A stretch of DNA of 64,000 nucleotides from Stenotrophomonas sp. VV52 (GTDB lineage: Bacteria > Pseudomonadota > Gammaproteobacteria > Xanthomonadales > Xanthomonadaceae): assembly GCF_002893095.1 (NCBI RefSeq), contig NZ_PKQQ01000009.1, forward strand, positions 124,001 to 188,000, in the 5' to 3' direction. The translations under genes and the position numbers were made by a program. Below the pieces are notes generated by a model that made no database searches, was not told the origin of the DNA, and saw only the letters and a program-made list of their open reading frames with translations. Positions 36,750 to 45,781 of this stretch are shown one piece after another (position 1 is the stretch's first letter; each line of letters starts with the position of its first letter).

Positions 36750-37855
36750 TGAAAATCACCGACATTGAACTTGGCATGCTGCGCGTGCCGCTGAAGACCC
36801 CGTTCAAGACCGCATTGCGTACCGTGGACACGGTGGAAGACGTGGTGGTGCTGGTCCGCACCGACAGCGGCCACACCGGGTACGGTGAAGCGCCGGCCAC
36901 GGCGGTGATCACCGGCGATACCCACGGCTCAATCGTCGAAGCCATCGACCGCTTCATCAAGCCGCGCCTGATCGGGCAGGAGGTGGCCAACCTCAACCGC
37001 ATCTGCGCGCTGATCCAGTCGTCGATGGAGCGCAACACCAGCGCCAAGGCGGCGGTGGAGATCGCGGTGTACGACCTGTGGGCGCAGCTACACGGCGCAC
37101 CGCTGTACCAGATGCTGGGCGGTGGCGACCCGGTGATCACCACCGACATCACCATCAGCGTGGACTACATCGACAAGATGGTGGCCGATTCGCTGTCAGC
37201 GATCGACCGTGGCTTCGAGTCGTTGAAGATCAAGGTCGGCAAGGACATCGGGCTGGACATCGAGCGGGTCAAGGCGATCCACGCGGCGGTGCAGGGCCGG
37301 GCGCTGCTGCGCCTGGACGCCAACCAGGGCTGGACCGCCAAGCAGGCGGTGCACGCCATGCGCACCCTGGAAGACGCCGGGGTGGTGCTGGAACTGCTGG
37401 AGCAGCCGGTGAAGGCGGCCGACATCAGCGGGCTGAAGTACGTGACCGACCGGGTCAACACGCCGGTGATGGCCGATGAGAGCGTGTTCAACCCGGGCCA
37501 GGTGTTCGACCTGATCCAGCAGCGCGCGGCGGACATCATCAACATCAAGCTGATGAAGACCGGCGGCCTCTCCAACGCGATCCGGATTGCCGACATCGCC
37601 GCCATCTACGGGGTGCCGTGCATGATCGGCTGCATGATCGAGTCGAGCATCAGCGTGGCTGCGGCGGTGCACCTGGCCGTGGCCAAGAGCGAGGTCATCA
37701 CCAAGGTGGACCTGGACGGGCCATCATTGGGGCAGTTCAATCCGGTCACAGGCGGGGTACATTTCAACGAGTCCGAGATCACCATCAGCGATGCGCCGGG
37801 ATTGGGCATCACCGAAGTGCGAGGATTGGAGATGTTGAAGCCCCCTATATGGTGA
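36749..37855 (+). CDS. Dipeptide (L-Ala-D/L-Glu) epimerase
   Basis: The protein has 368 aa. Enolase superfamily, muconate-lactonising subgroup: KxK base LKIK (K160, K162), metal ligands D190 (RLDANQGW), E218 (ELLEQP) and D243 (MADES), second base in KLMKTGG, and DLDGP near the C-terminus that is typical of dipeptide epimerases. It converts L-Ala-D-Glu from murein to L-Ala-L-Glu so that it can be degraded. Cytoplasmic. It begins inside the stop of the NlpC/P60 gene, which shows one pathway. Confidence 0.93.
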   Translation: MKITDIELGMLRVPLKTPFKTALRTVDTVEDVVVLVRTDSGHTGYGEAPATAVITGDTHGSIVEAIDRFIKPRLIGQEVANLNRICALIQSSMERNTSAKAAVEIAVYDLWAQLHGAPLYQMLGGGDPVITTDITISVDYIDKMVADSLSAIDRGFESLKIKVGKDIGLDIERVKAIHAAVQGRALLRLDANQGWTAKQAVHAMRTLEDAGVVLELLEQPVKAADISGLKYVTDRVNTPVMADESVFNPGQVFDLIQQRAADIINIKLMKTGGLSNAIRIADIAAIYGVPCMIGCMIESSISVAAAVHLAVAKSEVITKVDLDGPSLGQFNPVTGGVHFNESEITISDAPGLGITEVRGLEMLKPPIW

Positions 37856-37862
37856 AGAGCGC

Positions 37863-38711
37863 ATGCCGCCCCTGGTGAAAATCCGCTCCGAGCGTGACCA
37901 CATGTCGGCGATCGAACGCCGAATTGCCGACTTCATCCTCGACAACGCCCACCTGCTGCGCGACTACTCCTCGCAGCAGCTGGCCAGCGCGCTGGGGATC
38001 AGCCAGTCCAGCGTGGTCAAGTTCAGCCAGAAGCTGGGCTTCAAGGGCTATCCGGACCTTAAGTATTCCATCGGCGAGGCGGTGGCCCGTGCCGGCAATG
38101 AGGGTGGTAGCAGTCCGCCAACCGCCGCCCCGGCCAACGATTACGACCAGCTGGCCGAACGCCTGCGCCTGAGCCGCACGGCGGCCGACGAGGAAACCCG
38201 GCTGGCCAACCCGCAGGCTGACGTAGAAGCGATCGTGCGGCTGATCGACGACGCGCCCAAGCTGTTCGTGTACGGGCTGGGCGACGATGGGCTGTATGCG
38301 CGCGAATTCGCCATGCGGCTTTCGCTGCTGGGCATGCTGACCGTGCACCATGCCGACCCGATCCTGATGATGGCCAACCTCTCGGCCGCACGCCCGGGCG
38401 ATGTGCTGCTGGTGTTTTCCGAGTTCGGCAAGCTGCCGCAGCTGTTCCAGCTGTCGCGCCAGTTCCAGGACATGGGCGGCAAGGTGGTGTCGATCACCCG
38501 GCACAGCGCCAACCCGCTGCGCGCGCATGCCGACGGTGCGCTGGTCGTGTGCGCGCACGACCCGGCGCCGCACGTGGCGCAACTGTTGTACCGTTCTGCC
38601 CTGCAGTCGCTGCTGGACTTCGTGTTCGTGCTGCTCTGCCACGCCAACCCGGACCGCCACCGCCAGCTCGGGGTGAACCTGGAACGGATCGAACACCTGA
38701 TCGATACCTGA
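37863..38711 (+). CDS. MurR/RpiR family transcriptional regulator
   Basis: The protein has 282 aa. N-terminal RpiR helix-turn-helix (about 10-85; SSQQLASALGISQSSVVKFSQKLGFKGYPDLK) and a C-terminal SIS sugar-phosphate-binding domain (about 125-260; KLFVYGLGDDGLYAREFAMRL; LLVFSEFGK). MurR in E. coli senses MurNAc-6-phosphate. It starts 7 nt after the epimerase gene. It probably controls both arms through the AT-rich palindromes at 35240-35278. Confidence 0.92.
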   Translation: MPPLVKIRSERDHMSAIERRIADFILDNAHLLRDYSSQQLASALGISQSSVVKFSQKLGFKGYPDLKYSIGEAVARAGNEGGSSPPTAAPANDYDQLAERLRLSRTAADEETRLANPQADVEAIVRLIDDAPKLFVYGLGDDGLYAREFAMRLSLLGMLTVHHADPILMMANLSAARPGDVLLVFSEFGKLPQLFQLSRQFQDMGGKVVSITRHSANPLRAHADGALVVCAHDPAPHVAQLLYRSALQSLLDFVFVLLCHANPDRHRQLGVNLERIEHLIDT

Positions 38712-38728
38712 TTGCCGGAGTCTGCCCG

Positions 38729-39523
38729 ATGCTGTCGTTGCTGCGTACCGCTGTTGCCGTCGTGCTGGTTGCCAGCGCCCTGCCCGTTGCCGCGCTGACC
38801 CCGGCGGTGGCCCCGCTGCAGGAGCACTGGCAGATGATCGTGGTTACCACCGAGGGCTGGGATGCCACCCAGGGCCAGTTGCAGGCGTACTCGCGCACGG
38901 CCACGGGTTGGAAGGCGGAGGGCGAGGCGTTCGCGGTGTCGGTAGGCCGCAGCGGCAGCGCCTGGGGCGTGGGCCTGGTGCCGGCCGCAAACGGCGACGG
39001 ACCGCAGCAGCCGGGCGAGCCTGTGAAGCAGGAAGGTGATGGCCGCAGCCCGGCCGGCATCTTCAGCATCGGCACTGCGTTCGGCTATGCCGACAAGGCC
39101 ACCACGTCCCTGCCCTACCAGCCGATGCTGGACAGCAGCTACTGCATGGACGTGCCGGATTCGAAGTACTACAACCGCATCGTGGACGCCGAGGTGGTCG
39201 GCGCCGAGGCGGTGGAGGGTTCCACCGAGCCGATGCGGCTGGACCTGCACAACAAGGGCGACGTGCGGTACCGCCAGGGCTTCGTGATCGAGCACAACCC
39301 GGGCGCCGAGCCGCGCCGGGGCAGCTGCATCTTCGCGCACCTGTGGCGCACGCCGGGCGAGGCCACTGCCGGTTGCACCGCGATGCAGCCCGAGCACATG
39401 GCCGCGCTGCTGAAGTGGCTGGACCCGGCGCAGAAGCCGGTGTTCGTGCTGCTGCCGCGCGCGCAGTACCAGCGCGTGCAGCACGACTGGCAGCTGCCGC
39501 CGCTGGCCGGGGCCGCTGAATGA
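38729..39523 (+). CDS. L,D-transpeptidase-fold (YkuD-like) exported protein
   Basis: The protein has 264 aa. Signal peptide (ALPVAALTPA). The catalytic stretch CIFAHLWRTPGEATAGCTAM has the conserved His followed by T-A-G-C, a variant of the YkuD HX(14-17)-S/T-x-G-C signature; PAGIFSIGTAFGY and the QGFVIEHNP strand also fit the fold. It may act as an L,D-transpeptidase or L,D-carboxypeptidase on murein, or only in salvage. It follows the regulator by 17 nt and overlaps the permease gene by 4 nt. Confidence 0.87.
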   Translation: MLSLLRTAVAVVLVASALPVAALTPAVAPLQEHWQMIVVTTEGWDATQGQLQAYSRTATGWKAEGEAFAVSVGRSGSAWGVGLVPAANGDGPQQPGEPVKQEGDGRSPAGIFSIGTAFGYADKATTSLPYQPMLDSSYCMDVPDSKYYNRIVDAEVVGAEAVEGSTEPMRLDLHNKGDVRYRQGFVIEHNPGAEPRRGSCIFAHLWRTPGEATAGCTAMQPEHMAALLKWLDPAQKPVFVLLPRAQYQRVQHDWQLPPLAGAAE

Positions 39524-40815
39524 GCGCCACGCCCGAACCGCAACTCGAACGCGCGGTCAGCCGTTGGCAGATCGTGGGGCTGTCGATCAACGATGTGATC
39601 GGCAGCGGCATCTACCTGCTGCCGGCGGCTACGGTGCTCCTGCTGGGGCCGTTCAGCCTGTGGGGCGTGGTGGCGGCGGGCATCGTGGTGGCGCTGCTGG
39701 TGCTGTGCTACGCGCAGGCCGCCAGCTACTTCGACGAGCCCGGTGGCAGCTACCTGTATGCGCGCGAGGCGTTCGGGCGCTTTGCCGGGTTCGAGATCGG
39801 CTGGATGATCTGGCTGACCCGGATCAGCTCGGCGGCGGCGCTGAGCAATGCACTGGCCGACGCCGTGGCGCGGTTCTGGCCGTGGGCCGGGCACGACCTC
39901 GGCCGGGTGCTGATCATCGTGGCGTCGCTGGGCTTCCTGACCGCCGTGAACGTGGCCGGGGTGCGCTCGGCCGCACGCACCGGGATCGTGCTGGTGATCG
40001 GCAAGATGCTGCCGCTGCTGCTGTTCGTGGCGATCGGCGCGTTCTATGTGGATACGGACCTGGCGTTCTCGGGCACCCGCCCGGACCCGCATGACCTGCA
40101 GCGCATGGGGGAGGCGGCACTGTTGCTGCTGTATGCGTATGCCGGGTTCGAGAACATTCCGGCGGCGGCCGGCGAGTACCGCAACCCGCGCCGGGACATT
40201 CCGTTCGCGCTGATCACGATGATCATCACGGTGACGGTGATCTACGGTGCGGTGCAGTTCATCGCGCAGGGCACGCTGCCGGGCCTGGCCGATTCGGCCA
40301 CGCCGCTGGCCGACGCGGCGGCGGGGTTCGGCGGCGAGGCGCTTGCGCTGATCCTGACCGTGGGCGCGACGATCTCGATCCTGGGCACCAACAGCAACAC
40401 GATGATGATGGGCCCGCGCTTCCTGTTCGCGCTGGCCCGCGATGGCTATGGACCGAAGCTGCTGGCGCAGGTGCACCCGCGCTTCCGCACCCCGGCCGCG
40501 GCGATCATCACCCAGGGGTTGATCGCGCTGGTGCTGGCGTTGTCGGGTTCGTTCGTGCAGCTGGCGCTGTTGTCGATGACCACGCGGTTGTTCGCCTACA
40601 TCGGCACGGCGGCGGCGGTGATCGTGCTGGCGCGGCGGTTCCGCGATCGTCCCGGTGCGTTGAAGCTGCCCGGTGGCCCGTTGATTCCGATCCTGGCGCT
40701 GGTGCTGTGCCTGGCGCTGTTCGCCAGTGCAAGCTGGCAGAACATCGCGGCGGCGTTGATCGCGTTTGCGGTGGGTGGGGTGATTTACCTGTTGCCGCGC
40801 AAGAACGTGGGGTGA
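39520..40815 (+). CDS. APC-family amino acid/peptide permease
   Basis: The protein has 431 aa, 12 membrane helices. The APC signature is seen at the start (LSINDVIGSGIYLLPAATVLLLG) and in helix 6 (LLYAYAGFENIPAAAGEYRNPRRDIP). It belongs with amino-acid/polyamine/organocation transporters of the inner membrane. As last gene of the murein-peptide arm it probably imports the released amino acids or dipeptide (L-Ala-D-Glu), by context only. The overlap ATGA with the upstream gene shows coupling. Confidence 0.9.
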   Translation: MSATPEPQLERAVSRWQIVGLSINDVIGSGIYLLPAATVLLLGPFSLWGVVAAGIVVALLVLCYAQAASYFDEPGGSYLYAREAFGRFAGFEIGWMIWLTRISSAAALSNALADAVARFWPWAGHDLGRVLIIVASLGFLTAVNVAGVRSAARTGIVLVIGKMLPLLLFVAIGAFYVDTDLAFSGTRPDPHDLQRMGEAALLLLYAYAGFENIPAAAGEYRNPRRDIPFALITMIITVTVIYGAVQFIAQGTLPGLADSATPLADAAAGFGGEALALILTVGATISILGTNSNTMMMGPRFLFALARDGYGPKLLAQVHPRFRTPAAAIITQGLIALVLALSGSFVQLALLSMTTRLFAYIGTAAAVIVLARRFRDRPGALKLPGGPLIPILALVLCLALFASASWQNIAAALIAFAVGGVIYLLPRKNVG

Positions 40816-40837
40816 TTGGCTTCGGTGGCACCGCGTG

Positions 40838-40917
40838 GGACACGCATGGCGTGTCGCTACGCGGTCATTGTCCCGTGGGACACGCGTGGTCCGCGTAGAG
40901 ACACGCCATGCGTGTCC
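40838..40917. repeat. Inverted pair of SMAG (GTAG) hairpin repeats
   Basis: Units at 40838-40860 (minus) and 40895-40917 (plus), with a third partial hairpin between them. The minus-strand unit is identical in sequence to the minus-strand unit of the pair at 22524. Confidence 0.85.
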
Positions 40918-41025
40918 GCGTCACGCCCCGGCAGCGCGCTGCCCTTGACCCACCATTCACCCCACGCGCCCACGGCGTTAACCGCCTTCTGGCTACGGTA
41001 CAGCCTCACCCCACCGGAGCCAGAC

Positions 41026-41388
41026 ATGAGCCCTGATTACCAGATTCCCGGCCGGGTGCCGGAAGATGGCGTGCCGCGCGAAGCCGTATCCGATTACTGG
41101 CGTGAACGCTTCAGCGCCGAGCCGTATTACGACAGCGACCAGCGCTTTGAAGACTACGAGCCGGCCTACTACCTGGGCTACAGCTCGCGCCATACCCGCA
41201 CCCGAGCCGATGAAGTCATCGAAGCCTACGAGCAGGTGGAAGCCGAGCTGGAATCGCGCTGGGCGCGTGAACAGGCCACCAGCAAGCTGACCTGGGCGCA
41301 GGCGCGCAACGCGGTCCGCCGTGGCTGGGACGAGTCCACCTCGCTGCACCAGGCGCACCTGGACAAGGGCGTGCCGCGCGGTACCTGA
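41026..41388 (+). CDS. Hypothetical charged protein
   Basis: The protein has 120 aa from the ATG at 41026, with GGAG about 8 nt upstream. It is rich in Glu, Arg and Tyr: RFEDYEPAYYLGYSSRHTRTRADEVIEAYEQVE, split here into an acidic/aromatic half and a helical half ending AWDEST-like RGWDEST. No signal peptide. I do not recognise a named domain; similar small proteins in xanthomonads are usually left hypothetical. A clear terminator follows. Confidence 0.75.
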   Translation: MSPDYQIPGRVPEDGVPREAVSDYWRERFSAEPYYDSDQRFEDYEPAYYLGYSSRHTRTRADEVIEAYEQVEAELESRWAREQATSKLTWAQARNAVRRGWDESTSLHQAHLDKGVPRGT

Positions 41389-41412
41389 CTGCGTACACCC
41401 GCCACACCCTGG

Positions 41413-41443
41413 AACCCGTAGCCGTGAGGCTGCGGGTTTTCTT
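41413..41443 (+). terminator. Intrinsic terminator
   Basis: AACCCGTAGCC / GGCTGCGGGTT stem (one G-U pair) with GTGA loop followed by TTTTCTT, 24 nt after the gene ending at 41388. Confidence 0.9.
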
Positions 41444-41525
41444 CGTGACCTCTGGTCCACGCCCCGTTGATGTGCATGGTGTACAACACCGGTTGGCCAT
41501 TCGCGTCCCCATCCGGAGATTTCCC

Positions 41526-42683
41526 ATGACCCGTCGTCTGCTGCTCAGCGTTGCCCTTGCCGTCACCCCCGCCCTGTTCACCACCGCCTGCGTTGCTGCC
41601 GACAAGGCGGGCGCCGCCGCCGCGCCGCAGCTGGACAAGGCCCAGTGGCCGTTCACCGCGACCGAAGTGGCCCGGTTCGACCAGCCGTGGGCGATGAGCT
41701 TCCTGCCGGATGGCACCCTGCTGGTGACTGAAAAGGAAGGCAAGCTCAAGCACTTCAACGTGCAGACGAAGAAGAGCGCGGAGATCACCGGCGTGCCGAA
41801 GGTGGCCTACGGCGGCCAGGGCGGCTTCGGCGATATCCTGCCGCACCCGCAGTTCGCGAAGAACCAGTTCGTCTACCTGAGCTATGCCGAGGAAGGCGAA
41901 AAGGACACCCGTGGCGCGGCCGTGGCTCGCGCCAAGCTGGTGCTGGCGGCCGATGGCAGCGGCAAGCTGGAAGACCTGAAGGTGATCTGGCGCCAGACCC
42001 CGAAGGTGGAAGGCAAGGGCCATTACGGCCACCGCCTGGCCTTCGGCCCGGACGGCAAGCTCTGGATCACCTCCAGCGAGCGGCAGAAGTTCGACCCGGC
42101 GCAGGACATGAGTGGCAACCTGGGCAAGATCATCCGCCTCAACGACGACGGCAGCGTGCCGGCTGACAACCCGTTCGCCTCGCAGGGCGGCGTGGCTGCG
42201 CAGGCGTGGTCGCTGGGGCATCGCAACGCGCTGGGCATCGCCTTCGACGCGCGCGGCAAGCTGTGGGTGCATGAAATGGGCCCGGCCGGTGGCGACGAGT
42301 TGAACCTGATCACGCGCGGCGCCAACTACGGCTACCCGATCGTGTCCAACGGCAACCACTACGATGGCCGCGACATTCCCGACCACGACACCCGCCCGGA
42401 ATTCGCCGCACCGAAGGTGACCTGGACCCCGGTGATTTCCCCGGCCGGTTTCATCATCTACAGCGGCAAGCTGTTCCCGCAATGGACCGGCAGCGGTTTC
42501 ATCGGCGGCCTGTCGTCGACCTCGCTGGTGCGCGTGGCGTTCGACGGCGACAACGCGCGCGAAGCGGAGCGCTTCAAGATGGGCGAACGCATCCGCGAAG
42601 TGGAACAGGGTCCGGATGGCGCGATCTGGCTGCTGGAAGATGGCAGCAACGCGAAGCTGCTGAAGCTGACCCCGAAGGGTTGA
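41526..42683 (+). CDS. PQQ-type soluble aldose sugar dehydrogenase (Asd/GDH-B family)
   Basis: The protein has 385 aa. Signal peptide to about residue 26. Six-bladed propeller of the GDH-B/Asd family: QPWAMSFLPDGTLLVTEKEGKL (about 45-66), KGHYGHRLAFGPDGKLWIT with the catalytic His, SLGHRNALGIAFD, and GPAGGDELNLITRGANYGYP. Periplasmic oxidation of aldoses is the family role. No PQQ biosynthesis genes are in this window, so cofactor supply is unknown. The start at 41526 is supported by the signal peptide. Confidence 0.9.
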   Translation: MTRRLLLSVALAVTPALFTTACVAADKAGAAAAPQLDKAQWPFTATEVARFDQPWAMSFLPDGTLLVTEKEGKLKHFNVQTKKSAEITGVPKVAYGGQGGFGDILPHPQFAKNQFVYLSYAEEGEKDTRGAAVARAKLVLAADGSGKLEDLKVIWRQTPKVEGKGHYGHRLAFGPDGKLWITSSERQKFDPAQDMSGNLGKIIRLNDDGSVPADNPFASQGGVAAQAWSLGHRNALGIAFDARGKLWVHEMGPAGGDELNLITRGANYGYPIVSNGNHYDGRDIPDHDTRPEFAAPKVTWTPVISPAGFIIYSGKLFPQWTGSGFIGGLSSTSLVRVAFDGDNAREAERFKMGERIREVEQGPDGAIWLLEDGSNAKLLKLTPKG

Positions 42684-42690
42684 TGGAACG

Positions 42691-42717
42691 GTAGAGCCGG
42701 GCAGAGCCCGGCTCTAC
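42691..42717. repeat. Palindromic SMAG element
   Basis: A GTAG head on both strands: GTAGAGCCGGGC, AGA, then the exact reverse complement. It lies 7 nt after the dehydrogenase stop and just before the convergent lipoprotein stop, so it may also terminate transcription. Confidence 0.85.
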
Positions 42718-42723
42718 GACGCA

Positions 42724-43344
42724 TCACTCGCCGATGTTGTTGACCTTCACATCGGCATTTTTGCAGTCGTTGTCCGGGCACACGCCATTGATCCACACCT
42801 CGCCCTGGCCGAGCATCACGCCCTGCCAGTTGACGAACAGCTCGTCGAACTTCTGTTCGCCAATCAGCTTGGCCAGCGACGGGGTCACGATCTTGTCGTA
42901 GTCGCGCTGGAAGGCTGCGGCATCTGCCACTTTCTGGCTCTTGCCTGCGATGCTGACCCGCACTGGATAACGCATCAGCCCGGCCACGGTGGCGCGGTCA
43001 CCGGCGGCAACACCGCGCTGCAGGTCGTTGAACACGCTTTCGTATTTCTCGGCATCGCCAAGCAGGCTGTTGATGCGCTCGCGTGCGCCGCCTTCGGCCG
43101 GTGCGGCGTCTGCAGGCGTGGCGGCGGAATCGGTGCCCGGAACCGGCGGGGCTGCATCTGGCGTGGGCGCGGTACTGGGCTCCACCGCATCCGGCGAGAG
43201 ACCTGCCTGCGGTGCGTCTTCAGCAGCAGCAGGCGCGGTGGCCGGCGGCGAGGTCGACGGCGCGGCGGTTTCGTCTGCCGGCGGGGCGGGCTGGCTGCAG
43301 GCAGCCAGCAGCATCGTGGGAAGCAGGATCTGGATCAGGCGCAT
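42724..43344 (-). CDS. Lipoprotein with low-complexity linker
   Basis: The protein has 206 aa from the ATG at 43344, 6 nt after GGAG. Lipobox LLAAC (Cys16). A Pro/Ala/Thr/Ser-rich linker spans about 17-85, then a compact domain (about 88-206) ending in CPDNDCKNADVKVNNIG. The C-terminal region resembles exported proteins that bear a small NTF2-like cone fold, but I cannot name it. Probably anchored to the outer membrane. Confidence 0.78.
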   Translation of the reverse strand: MRLIQILLPTMLLAACSQPAPPADETAAPSTSPPATAPAAAEDAPQAGLSPDAVEPSTAPTPDAAPPVPGTDSAATPADAAPAEGGARERINSLLGDAEKYESVFNDLQRGVAAGDRATVAGLMRYPVRVSIAGKSQKVADAAAFQRDYDKIVTPSLAKLIGEQKFDELFVNWQGVMLGQGEVWINGVCPDNDCKNADVKVNNIGE

Positions 43345-43428
43345 GCGCGGCTCCATGAAGTGCGAACGCGCAGGGTAACGTCGGCGGTGTGCTGGGGTGA
43401 TGACGGTACCGGTTTCGTCCGGAACCGC

Positions 43429-43451
43429 GGCCGGGCAGAGCCCGGCGCTAC
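43429..43451 (-). repeat. SMAG (GTAG) hairpin repeat
   Basis: A 23-nt unit read on minus: GTAG head and GCCGGGC / GCCCGGC arms, 21 nt beyond the stop of the GH3 gene. Confidence 0.8.
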
Positions 43452-43471
43452 GTCGGATGTCCGTTCCGTCT

Positions 43472-45646
43472 TCAGCCTGCCAGCAGTTCGAACACCACCG
43501 GTTCGCCAGCTGCCGACGAGGCACACACCCACAGGTCGAACTGGCCCGGTTCGGCGCGGAACACGCCGTCGCGGCCGGTGAAGCCCAGCGCGTGGCGGTC
43601 CAGGGTGAAGCGCACTTCGGTGCTTTCACCCGGCTGCAGCGCCACCTTGCGGAAGTCCTTCAGCTCACGCACCGGACGCACGCGGCTGGCGACGCGGTCA
43701 TGGATGTACAGCTGCACTACTTCCTCGCCCGCCACCGCACCCGTGTTGGTCAGGGTGGTGGTGATCTCCAGCGTACCGTCCCAACCGAGCTTGGCGTTGC
43801 CCAGCTGCGGCACGCCGTAGCTGAAGGTGGTGTAGCCCAGGCCATGGCCGAACGGATACAGCGGCGCGTTCGGAATCTCGCGCCAGCGTGCCTTGAATTC
43901 GGACATGGTCGGCAGCTCGGGGCGGCCGGTGCGCGGATGGTTGTAGAAGAACGGCTGCTGGCCCGACACCTGCGGGAAGCTCACCGGCAGTCGGCCGGAC
44001 GGGTTGTAGTCGCCGAACAGCACGTCGGCCACGGCCGGGCCGGTCTGGGTGCCCAGGTACCAGGTGATGGCCACGGCCTGCGCATTGCGCACCGCGCCCT
44101 GCAGGGCCAGCGCACGACCATTGCGCAGCAGCACCACCAGCGGCTTGCCGGTCATTGCCACGGCTTCGGCCAGCGCCTGCTGCGCCGCCGGCAGGGTGAT
44201 CTCAACGCGCGACTGCGCTTCACCGCTGTACCGCTGCGGCTCGCCCAGCGCCAGCACCACCACGTCGGCGCGCAGCGCGGCGGCCACGGCCTGCTCGATG
44301 CCATCCTGCAGCGCCGCTTCCAGCTCGCAGCCGGGCACGATTTCCAGCAGGCTCTCATCGCCGATCGCCGCGCGCACGCCGGCTTCCAACGTGACGTAGC
44401 GCGATTTGTCGCCGAACAGCGTCCAGCAGCCTTCGATGTTCTCGCGGTCCTGCACGAACGGACCGATCAGCGCGATCTTCTGGCCTTCCTTGCGCAGCGG
44501 CAGCACGCTGCCTTCGTTCTTCAGCAGCACGATCGAACGGCGCGCGGCGTCGCGCGAGAGTTCGTCGTGTGCGGCGAGGTAGGAGGTGTCTGCTTCGCGC
44601 TCGAGGTCCAGCGAACGGTACGGGTCGTCGAACAGGCCGATCGCTTCCTTCAGGTTGAGGATGCGGCGCACCGACTCGTCCAGCGTGGCCATCGGCACGT
44701 CGCCGCTTTCGATCAGCTCTGGCAGGTGCACGGCGTAGAAGCCGCTCTGCATGCTGAGGTCCAGGCCGGCGGTGAACGCCTTGGCGGTGGCGTCGCGGTC
44801 GTCGGCCGCGTAACCATGCGCCACCAGCTCCATGTCGGCGGTGTAATCGGAGATCACCACGCCCGGGAACTGCCACTCACCGCGCAGGATGTCGGTGAGC
44901 AGTTCGGCGTTGGCGCTGGCCGGCACGCCGTTGATGTCGTTGAACGAGGACATCACGGTGATCGCGCCGGCTTCGAAGGCGGCCTTGAATGGCGGCAGGT
45001 GCACGTCGCGCAGGGTCTGCGGCGAGATGTCCACCATGTTGTATTCCATGCCGGCCATCACCGCGCCGTAGGCGGCGAAATGCTTGGGCGTGGCCAGCAG
45101 CGCGTCGGCCGCGCGCAGGTCCGGGCCCTGGAAGCCTCGCACACGGGCAGCGGCGAACGCACAGCCCAGTACCACGTCTTCGCCTGCACCTTCCGCGCCG
45201 CGCCCCCAGCGCTGGTCGCGGGCGATGTCCACGGCCGGCGCGTAGGTCCAGTGCAGGCCACCTGCGGTGGCTTCCACGGCGGTGGCGCGCGCGGTGCGCT
45301 CGGCCAGGTCGGGTTCGAAGCTGGCCGCTTCACCGAGCGGGATCGGGAACACGGTGCGCATGCCGTGGATGACGTCGGCAGCCAGGATCACCGGAATGCC
45401 CAGTCGGCTTTCCTCCAGCGCTACCTGCTGGATGCGGCGGCCGGCTTCCACGCCCACGCCGTTGAACAGCGAGCCCACCTTGCCTTCGCGCACCTGCTGC
45501 AGCACCTGGTCGGCGTTGCTGACGTTGGCTTCCGGGTTCACGTCCGGCGCGAACGGCCGAACCATGTCCGCGAACACGCCCAGCTGGCCGACCTTTTCTT
45601 CGACGGTCATCTGGGCAATGAGGGTTTCGATGCGATCGGAGGCCAC
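43472..45646 (-). CDS. Glycoside hydrolase family 3 (BglX-like beta-glucosidase)
   Basis: The protein has 724 aa. A GH3 N-terminal TIM barrel (about 30-330) with LGIPVILAADVIHGMRTVFP, LLATPKHFAAYG and the nucleophile region VVISDYTADMEL (Asp); a GH3 C-terminal domain (about 370-560); and a fibronectin-III-like domain (about 610-715). There is no signal peptide from the GTG start, unlike periplasmic BglX, so it appears cytoplasmic and would act on imported beta-glucosides. A LacI-type operator lies just upstream. The GTG at 45646 is preceded by AAGGA. Confidence 0.93.
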   Translation of the reverse strand: MASDRIETLIAQMTVEEKVGQLGVFADMVRPFAPDVNPEANVSNADQVLQQVREGKVGSLFNGVGVEAGRRIQQVALEESRLGIPVILAADVIHGMRTVFPIPLGEAASFEPDLAERTARATAVEATAGGLHWTYAPAVDIARDQRWGRGAEGAGEDVVLGCAFAAARVRGFQGPDLRAADALLATPKHFAAYGAVMAGMEYNMVDISPQTLRDVHLPPFKAAFEAGAITVMSSFNDINGVPASANAELLTDILRGEWQFPGVVISDYTADMELVAHGYAADDRDATAKAFTAGLDLSMQSGFYAVHLPELIESGDVPMATLDESVRRILNLKEAIGLFDDPYRSLDLEREADTSYLAAHDELSRDAARRSIVLLKNEGSVLPLRKEGQKIALIGPFVQDRENIEGCWTLFGDKSRYVTLEAGVRAAIGDESLLEIVPGCELEAALQDGIEQAVAAALRADVVVLALGEPQRYSGEAQSRVEITLPAAQQALAEAVAMTGKPLVVLLRNGRALALQGAVRNAQAVAITWYLGTQTGPAVADVLFGDYNPSGRLPVSFPQVSGQQPFFYNHPRTGRPELPTMSEFKARWREIPNAPLYPFGHGLGYTTFSYGVPQLGNAKLGWDGTLEITTTLTNTGAVAGEEVVQLYIHDRVASRVRPVRELKDFRKVALQPGESTEVRFTLDRHALGFTGRDGVFRAEPGQFDLWVCASSAAGEPVVFELLAG

Positions 45647-45658
45647 CGGCAGTCCTTA

Positions 45659-45672
45659 TGAAAACGTTTACA
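45659..45672. promoter_or_regulatory. LacI-family operator upstream of the GH3 gene
   Basis: TGAAAACGTTTACA, a near-perfect palindrome centred on CG, 12 nt upstream of the GTG start. This is the consensus type bound by LacI/CcpA-like repressors, so sugar-dependent control is likely. No LacI gene is within the window. Confidence 0.7.
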
Positions 45673-45781
45673 AGGCCGGGATTCTAGCGTCCCCGAGCCC
45701 GTTGTGGAGGATTTTGACGTTCATTTTGCATCCCCGGAGGGAAATCCGGCGCAGCCAGGGCGGCGCGCCGGGCTCAGGAGC

